DNA of 6,142 nucleotides from Comamonadaceae bacterium (GTDB lineage Bacteria; Pseudomonadota; Gammaproteobacteria; Burkholderiales; Burkholderiaceae_C). The notes under the pieces were generated by a model. It made no database searches, was not told the origin of the DNA, and was given only the letters and a program-made list of their open reading frames with translations. The stretch is taken from the NCBI GenBank assembly GCA_947455585.1, contig CANGOY010000127.1, positions 1-6,142 of the forward strand, written 5' to 3'. A program made the translations under genes and the position numbers. Shown piece after piece: positions 1 through 5,978 of the stretch. Every line of letters starts with the position of its first letter. Within the stretch, counting starts at the first letter, position 1.

Positions 1-70
1 CTCTGTGCAGCAGCTGGCCCAACAACAAGCCCGAAGGGCCGGCACCCACAATCACCACTTGTGTACGCAT
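1..70 (-). CDS. pobA: 4-hydroxybenzoate 3-monooxygenase, N-terminal fragment (runs off left edge)
   Basis: Only the first 23 codons are present; the gene continues past base 1. The translated start is MRTQVVIVGAGPSGLLLGQL followed by LHR. It carries the GxGxxG dinucleotide-binding fingerprint (GAGPSG) of group A flavin monooxygenases. It also closely resembles the remembered N-terminus of Pseudomonas PobA, including the GPSGLLLGQLLH stretch. PobA is a cytoplasmic FAD/NADPH enzyme that hydroxylates 4-hydroxybenzoate to protocatechuate, feeding the beta-ketoadipate or protocatechuate ring-cleavage routes. The ATG at 70 is preceded by a TGAGGA Shine-Dalgarno (plus-strand 79-84, 8-nt spacing). 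The divergent IclR regulator immediately upstream is the arrangement known for pobA-pobR in Acinetobacter, which strengthens the call. Another FAD monooxygenase with the same fold remains possible because so little is visible. Confidence 0.8.
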   Translation of the reverse strand, partial: MRTQVVIVGAGPSGLLLGQLLHR

Positions 71-78
71 GTCTCAAA

Positions 79-84
79 TCCTCA
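79..84 (-). promoter_or_regulatory. Ribosome binding site of pobA
   Basis: On the minus strand TGAGGA lies 8 nt before the ATG at 70. It is a good Shine-Dalgarno match and fixes the pobA start, whereas the divergent pobR has no comparable site. Confidence 0.6.
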
Positions 85-111
85 TTTGTTTAAAAGTGCA
101 ATGAGATTAAT

Positions 112-132
112 AGCGCAATTGATCAAGCGCAA
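112..132. promoter_or_regulatory. Candidate PobR operator between pobA and pobR
   Basis: The heptamer AGCGCAA occurs at 112-118 and again as a direct repeat at 126-132, 14 bp apart. Between them sits the palindrome TTGATCAA (119-126). GCGC at 113-116 and 127-130 also form an inverted pair. The site is 42 to 62 bp upstream of the pobA start, where an activator would be expected. IclR-family activators of aromatic catabolism (PobR, PcaU) are known to bind operators made of combined inverted and direct repeats, so the position and architecture fit. No clear -35/-10 pair could be fixed for pobA. Binding is inferred. Confidence 0.4.
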
Positions 133-167
133 AGCCCAAAACCGAACTCTGCGCGGTGAATAGAATA

Positions 168-188
168 GTTGCACGATGATCGCGCAAC
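168..188. promoter_or_regulatory. Near-perfect 21-bp palindrome over the pobR start (possible autoregulatory operator)
   Basis: The arms 168-177 and 179-188 pair at 9 of 10 positions around a central G at 178; only 173/183 mismatches. The half-sites are GTTGC and its complement GCAAC at the outside, with CGAT/ATCG inside. The right arm contains GCGCAA (182-187), the hexamer also found twice in the candidate operator at 112-132. The palindrome covers the ATG at 176 and lies just downstream of a -10-like TAGAAT (161-166), so a bound regulator would block pobR expression. PobR autorepression is the simplest reading, but this is inference. Confidence 0.4.
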
Positions 189-991
189 CTACTCCCAACC
201 CTCCGCCCATGAACAAGTCCGACTGGATTGAGGGCATGGCCCGTGGCATGGCCGTGCTGGAAAGCTTTGACACCGAACGCCAACGCCTGAACGCCACGCT
301 CACCGCGCAACGCACAGGACTGACGAGGGCTGCGGCACGTCGGCATTTGCTAACGCTTACCCAATTGGGCTATCTAGAAACAGATGGCCAGTACTACTGG
401 CTATCTGCCAAGGTGCTGGGCTTTGCGGGGAGTTATTTGTCGGGCGCCCGCTTGCCACGCGCGGTTCAACCCTCGCTGCATCAATTGAGCTTGGCCACGC
501 AATTGTCGTGTTCGGTGGCGGTGCTGCAAAACGATGCGGTCATCATCGTGGCGCGCGGCATTTGGCAAGGACCAGATTTACCAACCAAAGCCAGCCACAG
601 CGTGTTGGCTTATGGGCTGCATGTGGGCACGCGGCTACCCGCACACGCCACGTCGACTGGCCAAGTTTTGTTGGCCAACCTAGGTCCTACACATATCAAG
701 GAATGGTTAGAAGCCCACCCCTTAAGCCGACTGACGGCGCACACGGCGACACAAACCACAGAACTCAAGCAAAAACTCAAACGCATCGCAAAACAGGATT
801 ACTGCTTGGCCACACAAGAACATGAGCTAGGTGTGGATGCACTGGCGGTGCCTCTGCGCAATCAGCGTGGCGACACGATGGCTGCGCTCAACTTGGTGCG
901 CTCAGGTGCAGGTTTGAATGCACCCGATTTGGCCGCACGTTGGCTTCCACTGTTGCAACAAACAGCGCAAGCATTGAGACCGTTGATTTAG
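176..991 (+). CDS. pobR: IclR-family transcriptional regulator, probable activator of pobA
   Basis: The product is 271 aa, normal for IclR regulators. Residues about 16-75 form the winged helix-turn-helix (MARGMAVLESFDTERQRL, then the recognition region TGLTRAAARRHLLTLTQLGY). Residues about 90-270 form the IclR effector domain, with the family signatures LPAHATSTGQVLLA (154-167) and EHELGVDALAVPL (215-227). The 'VLESFDTERQRL' and 'HATSTG' stretches resemble the PobR/PcaU subgroup that activates 4-hydroxybenzoate and protocatechuate catabolism. Divergent placement next to pobA supports PobR, with 4-hydroxybenzoate as the expected effector. The start is uncertain: neither the ATG at 176 nor the in-frame ATG at 209 (MNKSDWIEG..., 260 aa) has a clear Shine-Dalgarno. 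The 176 start would be nearly leaderless if TAGAAT (161-166) is the -10. The gene converges on the next operon with a 15-bp gap. Confidence 0.85.
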   Translation: MIAQPTPNPPPMNKSDWIEGMARGMAVLESFDTERQRLNATLTAQRTGLTRAAARRHLLTLTQLGYLETDGQYYWLSAKVLGFAGSYLSGARLPRAVQPSLHQLSLATQLSCSVAVLQNDAVIIVARGIWQGPDLPTKASHSVLAYGLHVGTRLPAHATSTGQVLLANLGPTHIKEWLEAHPLSRLTAHTATQTTELKQKLKRIAKQDYCLATQEHELGVDALAVPLRNQRGDTMAALNLVRSGAGLNAPDLAARWLPLLQQTAQALRPLI

Positions 992-1006
992 AGACGGCTT
1001 AGCGGC

Positions 1007-1741
1007 TCACGCTAGCGCTGGTGCCACAGCAGCACCTACGATGCGGTGTTTTGCCAAAGACTTTGCCACAAAACCACTGGCTTTCATCTCTTCGACAAAA
1101 GTAGCAACGCCGGCTTGAGCAGCCTCGCCGCGAGACTTGGGCACGCCCATGGCTTGCTCAATGACCATGAAGCGCCCCGGCAACAAGCGCAGACCAGGCA
1201 GGCGCTGGGCGTCTGATTCGAGCTGCTGCTTGACACCTGCGGCAACGTCATCACCATTGGCTATAAAGGTGTCCACCACAGCGGGCGAGGTGAGCGCACG
1301 AACAATCTGTGCGGACTTCAAGGCACGCGTCAGATATAGATCGTAGGCGCTGCCCTTGCCAACGGTGACGCGATGAGCAGCGTTGTCAACTTCATCATTG
1401 CGCTGCAACGGTGAGCCATCGTGCACCAGGTAGCTGCCTTCAATCAAAACATATGCAGCGGTAAACAAAATACCTTGTCCGCGCAGGGGATCAATCGCAA
1501 AAAAACCAATGTCGGCTTGATCGGCAGTCACCACGTCGACAGATTTGCCCGCTGAATCGCAAACCACCAACTCGACTTCGACACCCAATCGGTGGGCCAG
1601 TTCCCGCGCCAGATCAATCGACACCCCCACCGGCAAACCCGCAGCATCGCGATTGGCAAGAATGGGATTACCCAGATTGATGGACGCACGCAAACGCCCT
1701 GTGGGGGTCAATGCATTCTTCACGTTGGTACTCAATGTCAT
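1007..1741 (-). CDS. Family-3 solute-binding-fold protein without signal peptide (last gene of operon)
   Basis: The product is 244 aa. It has the SBP_bac_3 (amino-acid/opine binding) pattern: GRLRASINLGNPILA (15-29), GLPVGVSIDLARELAHRLGV (35-54), ADQADIGFFAIDPLRG (73-88), ILFTAAYVLIEGSYLV (91-106) and the second-lobe start VTVGKGSAYD. The Arg that clamps the ligand carboxylate in family members such as LAO-binding protein appears kept (R87). By eye, the second-lobe Asp that holds the ligand's alpha-amino group is replaced, near DDVAAGVKQQ. The ligand may therefore be a carboxylate that is not an amino acid. The N-terminus MTLSTNVKNALTPTGRLR has no hydrophobic segment or lipobox, so export is unlikely and the protein should be cytoplasmic. 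Its ATG overlaps the stop of the upstream hydrolase gene as ATGA, implying coupled translation. It could be a binding protein, a sensor-like subunit or a solute-binding-fold enzyme (cyclohexadienyl dehydratase is a precedent). Confidence 0.8.
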   Translation of the reverse strand: MTLSTNVKNALTPTGRLRASINLGNPILANRDAAGLPVGVSIDLARELAHRLGVEVELVVCDSAGKSVDVVTADQADIGFFAIDPLRGQGILFTAAYVLIEGSYLVHDGSPLQRNDEVDNAAHRVTVGKGSAYDLYLTRALKSAQIVRALTSPAVVDTFIANGDDVAAGVKQQLESDAQRLPGLRLLPGRFMVIEQAMGVPKSRGEAAQAGVATFVEEMKASGFVAKSLAKHRIVGAAVAPALA

Positions 1742-2523
1742 GTGTCATTATTTCTGTAATTGACACCTAAACCTGTATCGCAACACAGATTGATCGTTGT
1801 CATGGTGTGAATGGATTCTGAAAACCAAGCCTCAATTCCCGCCTTGCGTTCACCGACGTAGTCGGGTTGCCCTTGCGCGTCGAGCTGCATGCTCAGGTCA
1901 TGACCAGGAATAAGCACGGTACCAGGCACGGCACGCCAGTGCGCCCAGATCATCGCCAAGGTCTCGCTGCTGTGCTGAGCATTTGCGGTGGCATCGACCT
2001 CGCCGGATAACAACTCTGCCCGATTTTTCGCAGCATCACCTGTAAAGATGACCGGGGGTTGATTGGCAATGAGCTTAAAAATCAAATGTCCTGGTGTATG
2101 GCCAGGTGCGGCTAGGGCCTGGAGACCTGGCAAGGGCTCATCGCCGGACACCATGCGTCGCACACGCTCAAGACTCAACAGTTCACGCACATACAACTCA
2201 GGCAAGGGATTAAAGCCAGGCCTCTGACTGGCCGCCCAAGTGAGCTCCTCGTCGCCAATCCAGACGGTGGCATTTGGGAACAAGGTGAAGTTGACGGCAT
2301 GGTCATAGTGCGCGTGCGTGAGGATCACATCAGTTACATCTTCTGGCTTAACCCCTTGGACTTGCAGCTGCTTGGCCAACTCGCGGCGAACACCAAAAGC
2401 ACCGACATCCACCAAGGCCACACGTCCATGCCCTCGCAGCAAAGAGACGGTGCTCCAGCCAAGTCCTCCGTGACAGACAGCACGGCCCGGAAATCCTTGA
2501 ATCAATAAATCGAGTTTGTACAT
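1738..2523 (-). CDS. Metallo-beta-lactamase-fold hydrolase (lactonase/glyoxalase II-like)
   Basis: The product is 261 aa. It carries the complete MBL metal-binding set. HxHxDH occurs as THAHYDH (His70, His72, Asp74, His75), followed by His146 in GHTPGH, the bridging Asp163 in TGDA and His208 in PGHD. This implies a two-metal (Zn/Fe/Mn) hydrolase acting on an ester, lactone or thioester. The layout is like the N-acyl-homoserine-lactonase/AttM-like and glyoxalase II branches, but the substrate cannot be read from sequence. There is no signal peptide, so it should act in the cytoplasm. The ATG at 2523 lies 14 bp after the stop of the receptor gene, with no strong Shine-Dalgarno, suggesting translation coupled to upstream ribosomes. 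The C-terminal 20 residues (TINLCCDTGLGVNYRNNDT region) lie outside the usual fold, and their coding DNA includes the overlap with the next gene. Confidence 0.88.
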   Translation of the reverse strand: MYKLDLLIQGFPGRAVCHGGLGWSTVSLLRGHGRVALVDVGAFGVRRELAKQLQVQGVKPEDVTDVILTHAHYDHAVNFTLFPNATVWIGDEELTWAASQRPGFNPLPELYVRELLSLERVRRMVSGDEPLPGLQALAAPGHTPGHLIFKLIANQPPVIFTGDAAKNRAELLSGEVDATANAQHSSETLAMIWAHWRAVPGTVLIPGHDLSMQLDAQGQPDYVGERKAGIEAWFSESIHTMTTINLCCDTGLGVNYRNNDT

Positions 2524-2537
2524 ATGCTGCGACTACT

Positions 2538-3536
2538 TTATTGAGGTTTGATGTTGGCGTCTTTGACCAGTTTTTCGTAAAGCAACAGTTCACGCTGGAT
2601 TTTTGCTGAGAACTCCGCTGGAGAACTGCCTACCAATTCGTTGCCCCCCTCAACACCGAGTCGTTGGACAACCTCGGCTGATTTGACAGCTTTAACAGCT
2701 TCTTGATGCAGGCGCGTGATGATCGCAGGATCTGTCCTGGCTGGCGCCAGCAGGCCAACGAACTGAGTGATATCAAAACCTTTATAACCAAGCTCCTGCA
2801 TCGTTGGTACTTGCGGCAAGGACTTGGCACGCGTCGGACCCGAGACGGCAAAAGGCAACAATTGATTTGCCTCAATTTGTGGCACCGAAGTGATCACCGT
2901 GTCATAGGTAAAAGCCAAATGTCCACCCAACAAATCAGCCAGTGCGGGTGCGCTGCCTTTGTAGGGCACATGCGTTAGCTGAGTCCCGGTCATCAGCGCC
3001 AGTAACTCGCCTGCCAGATGGCCTCCCCCGCCAATGCCGGTGGAACCATAGCTGAGCTTGCCAGGTTCAGCCTTGGCTTTAGCTACGAGAACGGGAAGAT
3101 TCGTGATCGGCGAACCTGTAGGCACCACCAGCACATACTGGTAAGTCAGTATCTGGCTGATTGGGATGAAGTCTTTCAATGTGTCGTAGGGCACCTTGGC
3201 ATACAAGCCTGGATTGATTACGAGGGGCCCGCTGGCATCCATCAGCAAGGTGTAACCATCGGCTGGCGCTTTGGCGACGATGTCGGTACCAATCATGCCG
3301 TTGGCACCACCCTTGTTGTCCACAAGAATGGGCACACCCATGCTGTCAGACATTTTTTTGGCAATCAAACGGGCCGTGATGTCGGCATTACCGCCTGCCG
3401 CGTAAGGCACCACCATGCGGATGGGTTTACTCGGGTAAGTCTGTGCCTGGGCTTGGCGCATGACGCCCAGCCCTGAAAGCGCAAAGGCTGCCAAGAGCAG
3501 CAGGGATTTTGTGGTGTGGGATGCGCAAAGGTTCAT
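2538..3536 (-). CDS. Bug/TctC-family tripartite tricarboxylate-type periplasmic receptor
   Basis: From the ATG at 3536 the product is 332 aa, typical for the family. A signal peptide is clear: polar start with Lys10, hydrophobic core about 11-25 (SLLLLAAFALSGLGV) and cleavage after AQA at residue 31, giving mature QTYPSKPIR. The mature part follows the Bug pattern: IRMVVPYAAGGNADITARLIA, GVPILVDNKGGANGMIGTDIVAKAPADGYTLL in sequence, then INPGLYAKVPYDTLKDFIPI. These proteins bind carboxylates (citrate, aromatic acids, amino acids, nicotinate-like compounds) between two lobes. An in-frame TTG at 3563 would add nine residues. The ATG is preferred because AAGAGA lies 6 nt before it and the signal peptide then starts normally. 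No TctA/TctB membrane genes are visible, as is usual for the many orphan Bug genes of Burkholderiales. It lies 29 bp downstream of the dehydrogenase gene. Confidence 0.93.
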   Translation of the reverse strand: MNLCASHTTKSLLLLAAFALSGLGVMRQAQAQTYPSKPIRMVVPYAAGGNADITARLIAKKMSDSMGVPILVDNKGGANGMIGTDIVAKAPADGYTLLMDASGPLVINPGLYAKVPYDTLKDFIPISQILTYQYVLVVPTGSPITNLPVLVAKAKAEPGKLSYGSTGIGGGGHLAGELLALMTGTQLTHVPYKGSAPALADLLGGHLAFTYDTVITSVPQIEANQLLPFAVSGPTRAKSLPQVPTMQELGYKGFDITQFVGLLAPARTDPAIITRLHQEAVKAVKSAEVVQRLGVEGGNELVGSSPAEFSAKIQRELLLYEKLVKDANIKPQ

Positions 3537-3542
3537 GTCAGG

Positions 3543-3548
3543 TCTCTT
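3543..3548 (-). promoter_or_regulatory. Ribosome binding site deciding the Bug receptor start
   Basis: AAGAGA on the minus strand lies 6 nt before the ATG at 3536. It favours that ATG over the in-frame TTG at 3563. Confidence 0.55.
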
Positions 3549-3565
3549 GTTGATTGGTCCCAAAC

Positions 3566-4618
3566 TCAGACAGGCGCGTTAGCCGCATGTGTGCGCAGCA
3601 AGGCCATCACATCTGACGGCATGAGAATGCCGTGCTCACGCTGGTCTTTCATTTTGGCTAATTCGATCTCGCCAGGCACCAGTACTGGCTTACCAGCTTC
3701 TGCGGCTGGACTATCGTGGAGGATGGCTGCAAAATCATTCATGCGCTCCGCAAGCCAAGTGGTCGAGCCCAACAAGCGGGTGTTGATAAGAATGAAGAAA
3801 TGACCCAAGTTCTGCGGTTCATCAGGTGCATCCACCCACGATTTGACGTGCGTGAGGTAGGCCGCATTCGACAGCAAGCCAGCCAACAGATCCACCAACA
3901 ACGCCAATCCATAGCCCTTATGGCCACCGATGGGCAACAAGAACCCATCAAGTGCTTGTGCCGGGTCACTGGTGGGCAAACCTTTTTTATCTGTGGCCCA
4001 GGTGTTAGGAATGGTCTCACCGCGTTTGAACGCATTGCGAATCTTGGCGCGAGCCACCACACTCATGGCCATGTCTAACAAGAAAGGGGCGCCACCGGGG
4101 TTGGGCACACCAAAGCCCAAAGGGCTGTTGCCCAGACGTGCATCCGTGCCGCCCCACGGCGCAATGGTGGTGGTTGCGTTACTGCCAATGATGGACGCAA
4201 AACCAGCCTCAGCCGCCATGAGCGAATACGGTGAAATGGGGCCAAAGTGATTGCTGCCATTTGCAAAAGCGATGGCGATACCGCATTCGCCTGCAGCCTG
4301 CATCGCTGCTTGCAGAGCTCGTAGGCCGACCAAGGGGCCCACGCCGTTGTCTCCATCAATTCTCACCATGGCAGGCGCCAAGTGCTCGACCTTGATCTTT
4401 GCCTCTGGGTTGATGCCTTTGATCAACAAACGCTCACCATATGACTCGACCCTGCTTAGCCCATGCGTGGACAAACCAAACAAATCGGCCATGATCAAAA
4501 TCCGGCAAACATCTTGGGCATCTGCCAACGACAAACCTAGCCCCTGAAAGGCTTTCACACCCAGTTGGGTGAGTTCAGATTCAGGTACCCGAGTTGGGCC
4601 ATTGGCGAGAGCATTCAC
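3566..4618 (-). CDS. Ldh-family (malate/L-lactate/ureidoglycolate-type) NAD(P)-dependent dehydrogenase, GTG start
   Basis: From the GTG at 4618 the product is 350 aa, the usual Ldh-family length. Family signatures in order are FGLSTHGLSRV (48-57), AFANGSNHFG (118-126) with candidate catalytic His124, APWGGTDARLGNSPLGFGVP (153-172), LDMAMSVVARAKI (181-193) and IGGHKGYGLALLVDLLAG (230-247). This fold is unrelated to classical Rossmann LDH. It reduces 2-oxo acids or cyclic imines, or oxidises 2-hydroxy acids: malate, lactate, sulfolactate, ureidoglycolate, piperideine-2-carboxylate. The exact substrate is unknown. The open frame runs upstream to 4789, but that overlaps the divergent LysR gene and its own promoter. 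The GTG has GAAAGA 6 nt before it and lies just downstream of a good promoter, so it is preferred over a TTG at 4651. It is the first gene of the four-gene operon, and its stop is 29 bp before the receptor gene. Confidence 0.9.
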   Translation of the reverse strand: MNALANGPTRVPESELTQLGVKAFQGLGLSLADAQDVCRILIMADLFGLSTHGLSRVESYGERLLIKGINPEAKIKVEHLAPAMVRIDGDNGVGPLVGLRALQAAMQAAGECGIAIAFANGSNHFGPISPYSLMAAEAGFASIIGSNATTTIAPWGGTDARLGNSPLGFGVPNPGGAPFLLDMAMSVVARAKIRNAFKRGETIPNTWATDKKGLPTSDPAQALDGFLLPIGGHKGYGLALLVDLLAGLLSNAAYLTHVKSWVDAPDEPQNLGHFFILINTRLLGSTTWLAERMNDFAAILHDSPAAEAGKPVLVPGEIELAKMKDQREHGILMPSDVMALLRTHAANAPV

Positions 4619-4624
4619 AGCATG

Positions 4625-4630
4625 TCTTTC
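4625..4630 (-). promoter_or_regulatory. Ribosome binding site deciding the dehydrogenase GTG start
   Basis: GAAAGA on the minus strand, 6 nt before the GTG at 4618. The alternative in-frame TTG at 4651 has no Shine-Dalgarno and falls inside the promoter. Confidence 0.5.
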
Positions 4631-4642
4631 GTTAAAAACTTC

Positions 4643-4671
4643 ATTATTCAAAGACTGTGATTGCGTGTAAA
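4643..4671 (-). promoter_or_regulatory. Sigma70-type promoter of the dehydrogenase-receptor-hydrolase-SBP operon
   Basis: Read on the minus strand, -35 TTTACA (plus 4666-4671), a 17-bp spacer and -10 AATAAT (plus 4643-4648). Both boxes are near consensus and the spacing is ideal. Transcription would begin around 4636, giving a leader of roughly 18 nt to the GTG at 4618. The -35 lies inside the TTGC-N9-GCAA dyad, so a regulator bound there would directly affect polymerase. Confidence 0.55.
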
Positions 4672-4677
4672 GTGCAA
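4661..4677. promoter_or_regulatory. Candidate LysR-regulator binding dyad
   Basis: TTGC at 4661-4664 and GCAA at 4674-4677 form an inverted repeat with a 9-bp centre, flanked by further A/T (ATTGC ... GCAAAT). It lies 28 bp upstream of the divergent LysR start and covers the -35 of the operon promoter. LysR proteins typically bind interrupted dyads of this size in the shared intergenic region and control both directions. An AAATATTT palindrome (4676-4683) abuts it. Assignment is by position and shape only. Confidence 0.4.
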
Positions 4678-4705
4678 ATATTTCATCTATTGTTGTCGCT
4701 AACGC

Positions 4706-5593
4706 ATGAATTTTGATTTGGCTGACCTGCGTGCTTTTCTTTCCGTCGCCGACTTGGGCAGCTTCAAAGCCGCCTCTGCAGCCATTCATTTGTCACAATC
4801 GGCTCTGTCACGACGCATCGATAAACTAGAAACAGCGCTTGGGGTCATGCTATTCGAGCGCACCACACGCAAGGTCGAGCTGACCACGGTGGGGCGCAGC
4901 TTCGTGCCCAAAGCACGCAGCGTTTTAAACGAACTAGACAGCGCCCTGGTGGGTATCAGTGACGTTGCCAAACGTATCTCCGGCGAAGTCACTATCGCCT
5001 GCGTGCCATCAGCAGTTGCCTATTTTTTGCCGGATGTGATGCGCACCTATCACCACAAATACCCAGGCATCCGCATACGCGTGATCGACGAATCATCTTT
5101 CGATATTTTGCTCACCGTGGTTCGCGGCGAAGCAGATTTTGGTCTCACCTACATCGGGGCCCAAGAAGCTGACGTTGAATTCGAACCCGTGCTGCAAGAC
5201 CCGTTCGTGGTCGCCTGCACGAAAGATCACCCACTGGCCAAGAGAAAGAAAGTGCGTTGGGAGGAATTGGGCCAACACAACTACATCACCCTCGCGCAAG
5301 GAAGCGGCAACCGACTGCTGATTGACTTGGCACTGGCTCAAAGTAAGTCACATCCGCGCTGGTTCTGCGAAGTGCACCACGTGCCTGCTATGGTCAGCTT
5401 GATTGAGGCGGGGCTTGGTGTGGGTGTGGTGCCACGTCTGGCCATGCCAAGGCATGGTCATCCGAGCCTGGTCAGCATCCCACTACACGACCCAGACATC
5501 GCCCGCACACTAGGCCTCATCAAGCGCAGAGGCCGTGAATTGACGACTGCAGCAAGCTATTTCTACGATCTCTTAATTCGAGCGATGAAATAA
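4706..5593 (+). CDS. LysR-family transcriptional regulator, divergent from the operon
   Basis: The product is 295 aa, standard LTTR length. The N-terminal winged helix-turn-helix spans about 3-62: LADLRAFLSVADLGSFKAAS, then IHLSQSALSRRIDKLETALG and LFERTTRKVELTTVGRSFV. The linker helix is about 64-92. The periplasmic-binding-protein-like effector domain starts near 93 (GEVTIACVPSAVAYFLP), with recognisable LTTR landmarks GEADFGLTYIG, FVVACTKDHPLAKRK and VSLIEAGLGVGVVPRLAM. It most likely activates or represses the divergent four-gene operon in response to the operon's substrate or an intermediate, and autoregulates through the shared 87-bp region. No clear Shine-Dalgarno precedes the ATG, but the start fits the family alignment exactly. 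Its 3' end is 2 bp from the end of the convergent LysR remnant. Subfamily and effector are not identifiable. Confidence 0.92.
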   Translation: MNFDLADLRAFLSVADLGSFKAASAAIHLSQSALSRRIDKLETALGVMLFERTTRKVELTTVGRSFVPKARSVLNELDSALVGISDVAKRISGEVTIACVPSAVAYFLPDVMRTYHHKYPGIRIRVIDESSFDILLTVVRGEADFGLTYIGAQEADVEFEPVLQDPFVVACTKDHPLAKRKKVRWEELGQHNYITLAQGSGNRLLIDLALAQSKSHPRWFCEVHHVPAMVSLIEAGLGVGVVPRLAMPRHGHPSLVSIPLHDPDIARTLGLIKRRGRELTTAASYFYDLLIRAMK

Positions 5594-5595
5594 AT

Positions 5596-5978
5596 TTAAG
5601 CCTGATAAGGGCTCTGTATTTGCGCCAAGAGCCACTCGCGAAAACGAACAATCTTGTCATCGTTGGATATCTCGAGGGGGCTGACCAAGTGGTAAACGCC
5701 GGGGCGACGCAAGGTGTAAGGAAAAGGCGTCACAAGCCGGCCTTGCGCCAGATCGTCCTCCACATATTTCACCTGCACCAGCGCAACACCCAGCCCCTCT
5801 AGCAAGCATTGGTACAAGATCGTGACATCCTCGAAAAACATGTCGTTCTCCGCTGGTTTGCGCGTAGCACCTACCGCCTGTAACCAGTCCTCCCACTGCA
5901 CTTTGCGGCGCGAATGCAGCATTGGCAAAGCAAGCATCTGAGACAAAGAGCATGACCATGACTGGCCAGCAACAATAA
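5596..5978 (-). pseudogene. C-terminal remnant of a GcvA-like LysR-family regulator
   Basis: The reading frame ends with TAA at 5596-5598. It encodes about 110-115 residues matching the second half of a GcvA-type LTTR effector domain: LALPMLHSRRKVQWEDWL, FFEDVTILYQCLLEGLGVAL, YVEDDLAQGRLVTPF, YHLVSP and VRFREWLLAQI. In the family these lie in the last 40% of a roughly 300-aa protein. The helix-turn-helix, linker and first lobe are absent. The frame stays open to an ATG at 6036 (146 aa in all), but those extra codons read through a perfect palindromic terminator (5979-6017) and give non-family residues. The remnant therefore probably starts around 5940-5975, and the ATG is accidental. Lacking DNA binding, it is almost certainly non-functional as a regulator. 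Its coding sequence is otherwise undisrupted, so the truncation may be recent. Confidence 0.8.

Noticed and set aside
992..1006. Terminator between the converging pobR and solute-binding-protein genes
   Set aside because: Only short complementary bits (AGCG/CGCT) are present and there is no T-tract on either strand.
3018..3476. 152-aa plus-strand frame inside the Bug receptor gene
   Set aside because: It is an antisense shadow of a gene with clear family motifs and has no recognisable domain of its own.
3537..3563. TTG start adding nine residues to the Bug receptor
   Set aside because: There is no ribosome binding site at the TTG, and the ATG at 3536 gives a normal signal peptide with AAGAGA at proper spacing.
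4619..4789. N-terminal extension of the dehydrogenase frame up to 4789 (407 aa)
   Set aside because: It overlaps the divergent LysR coding start and contains the operon's own promoter. The extra residues do not match the family, while the GTG at 4618 gives the normal length.
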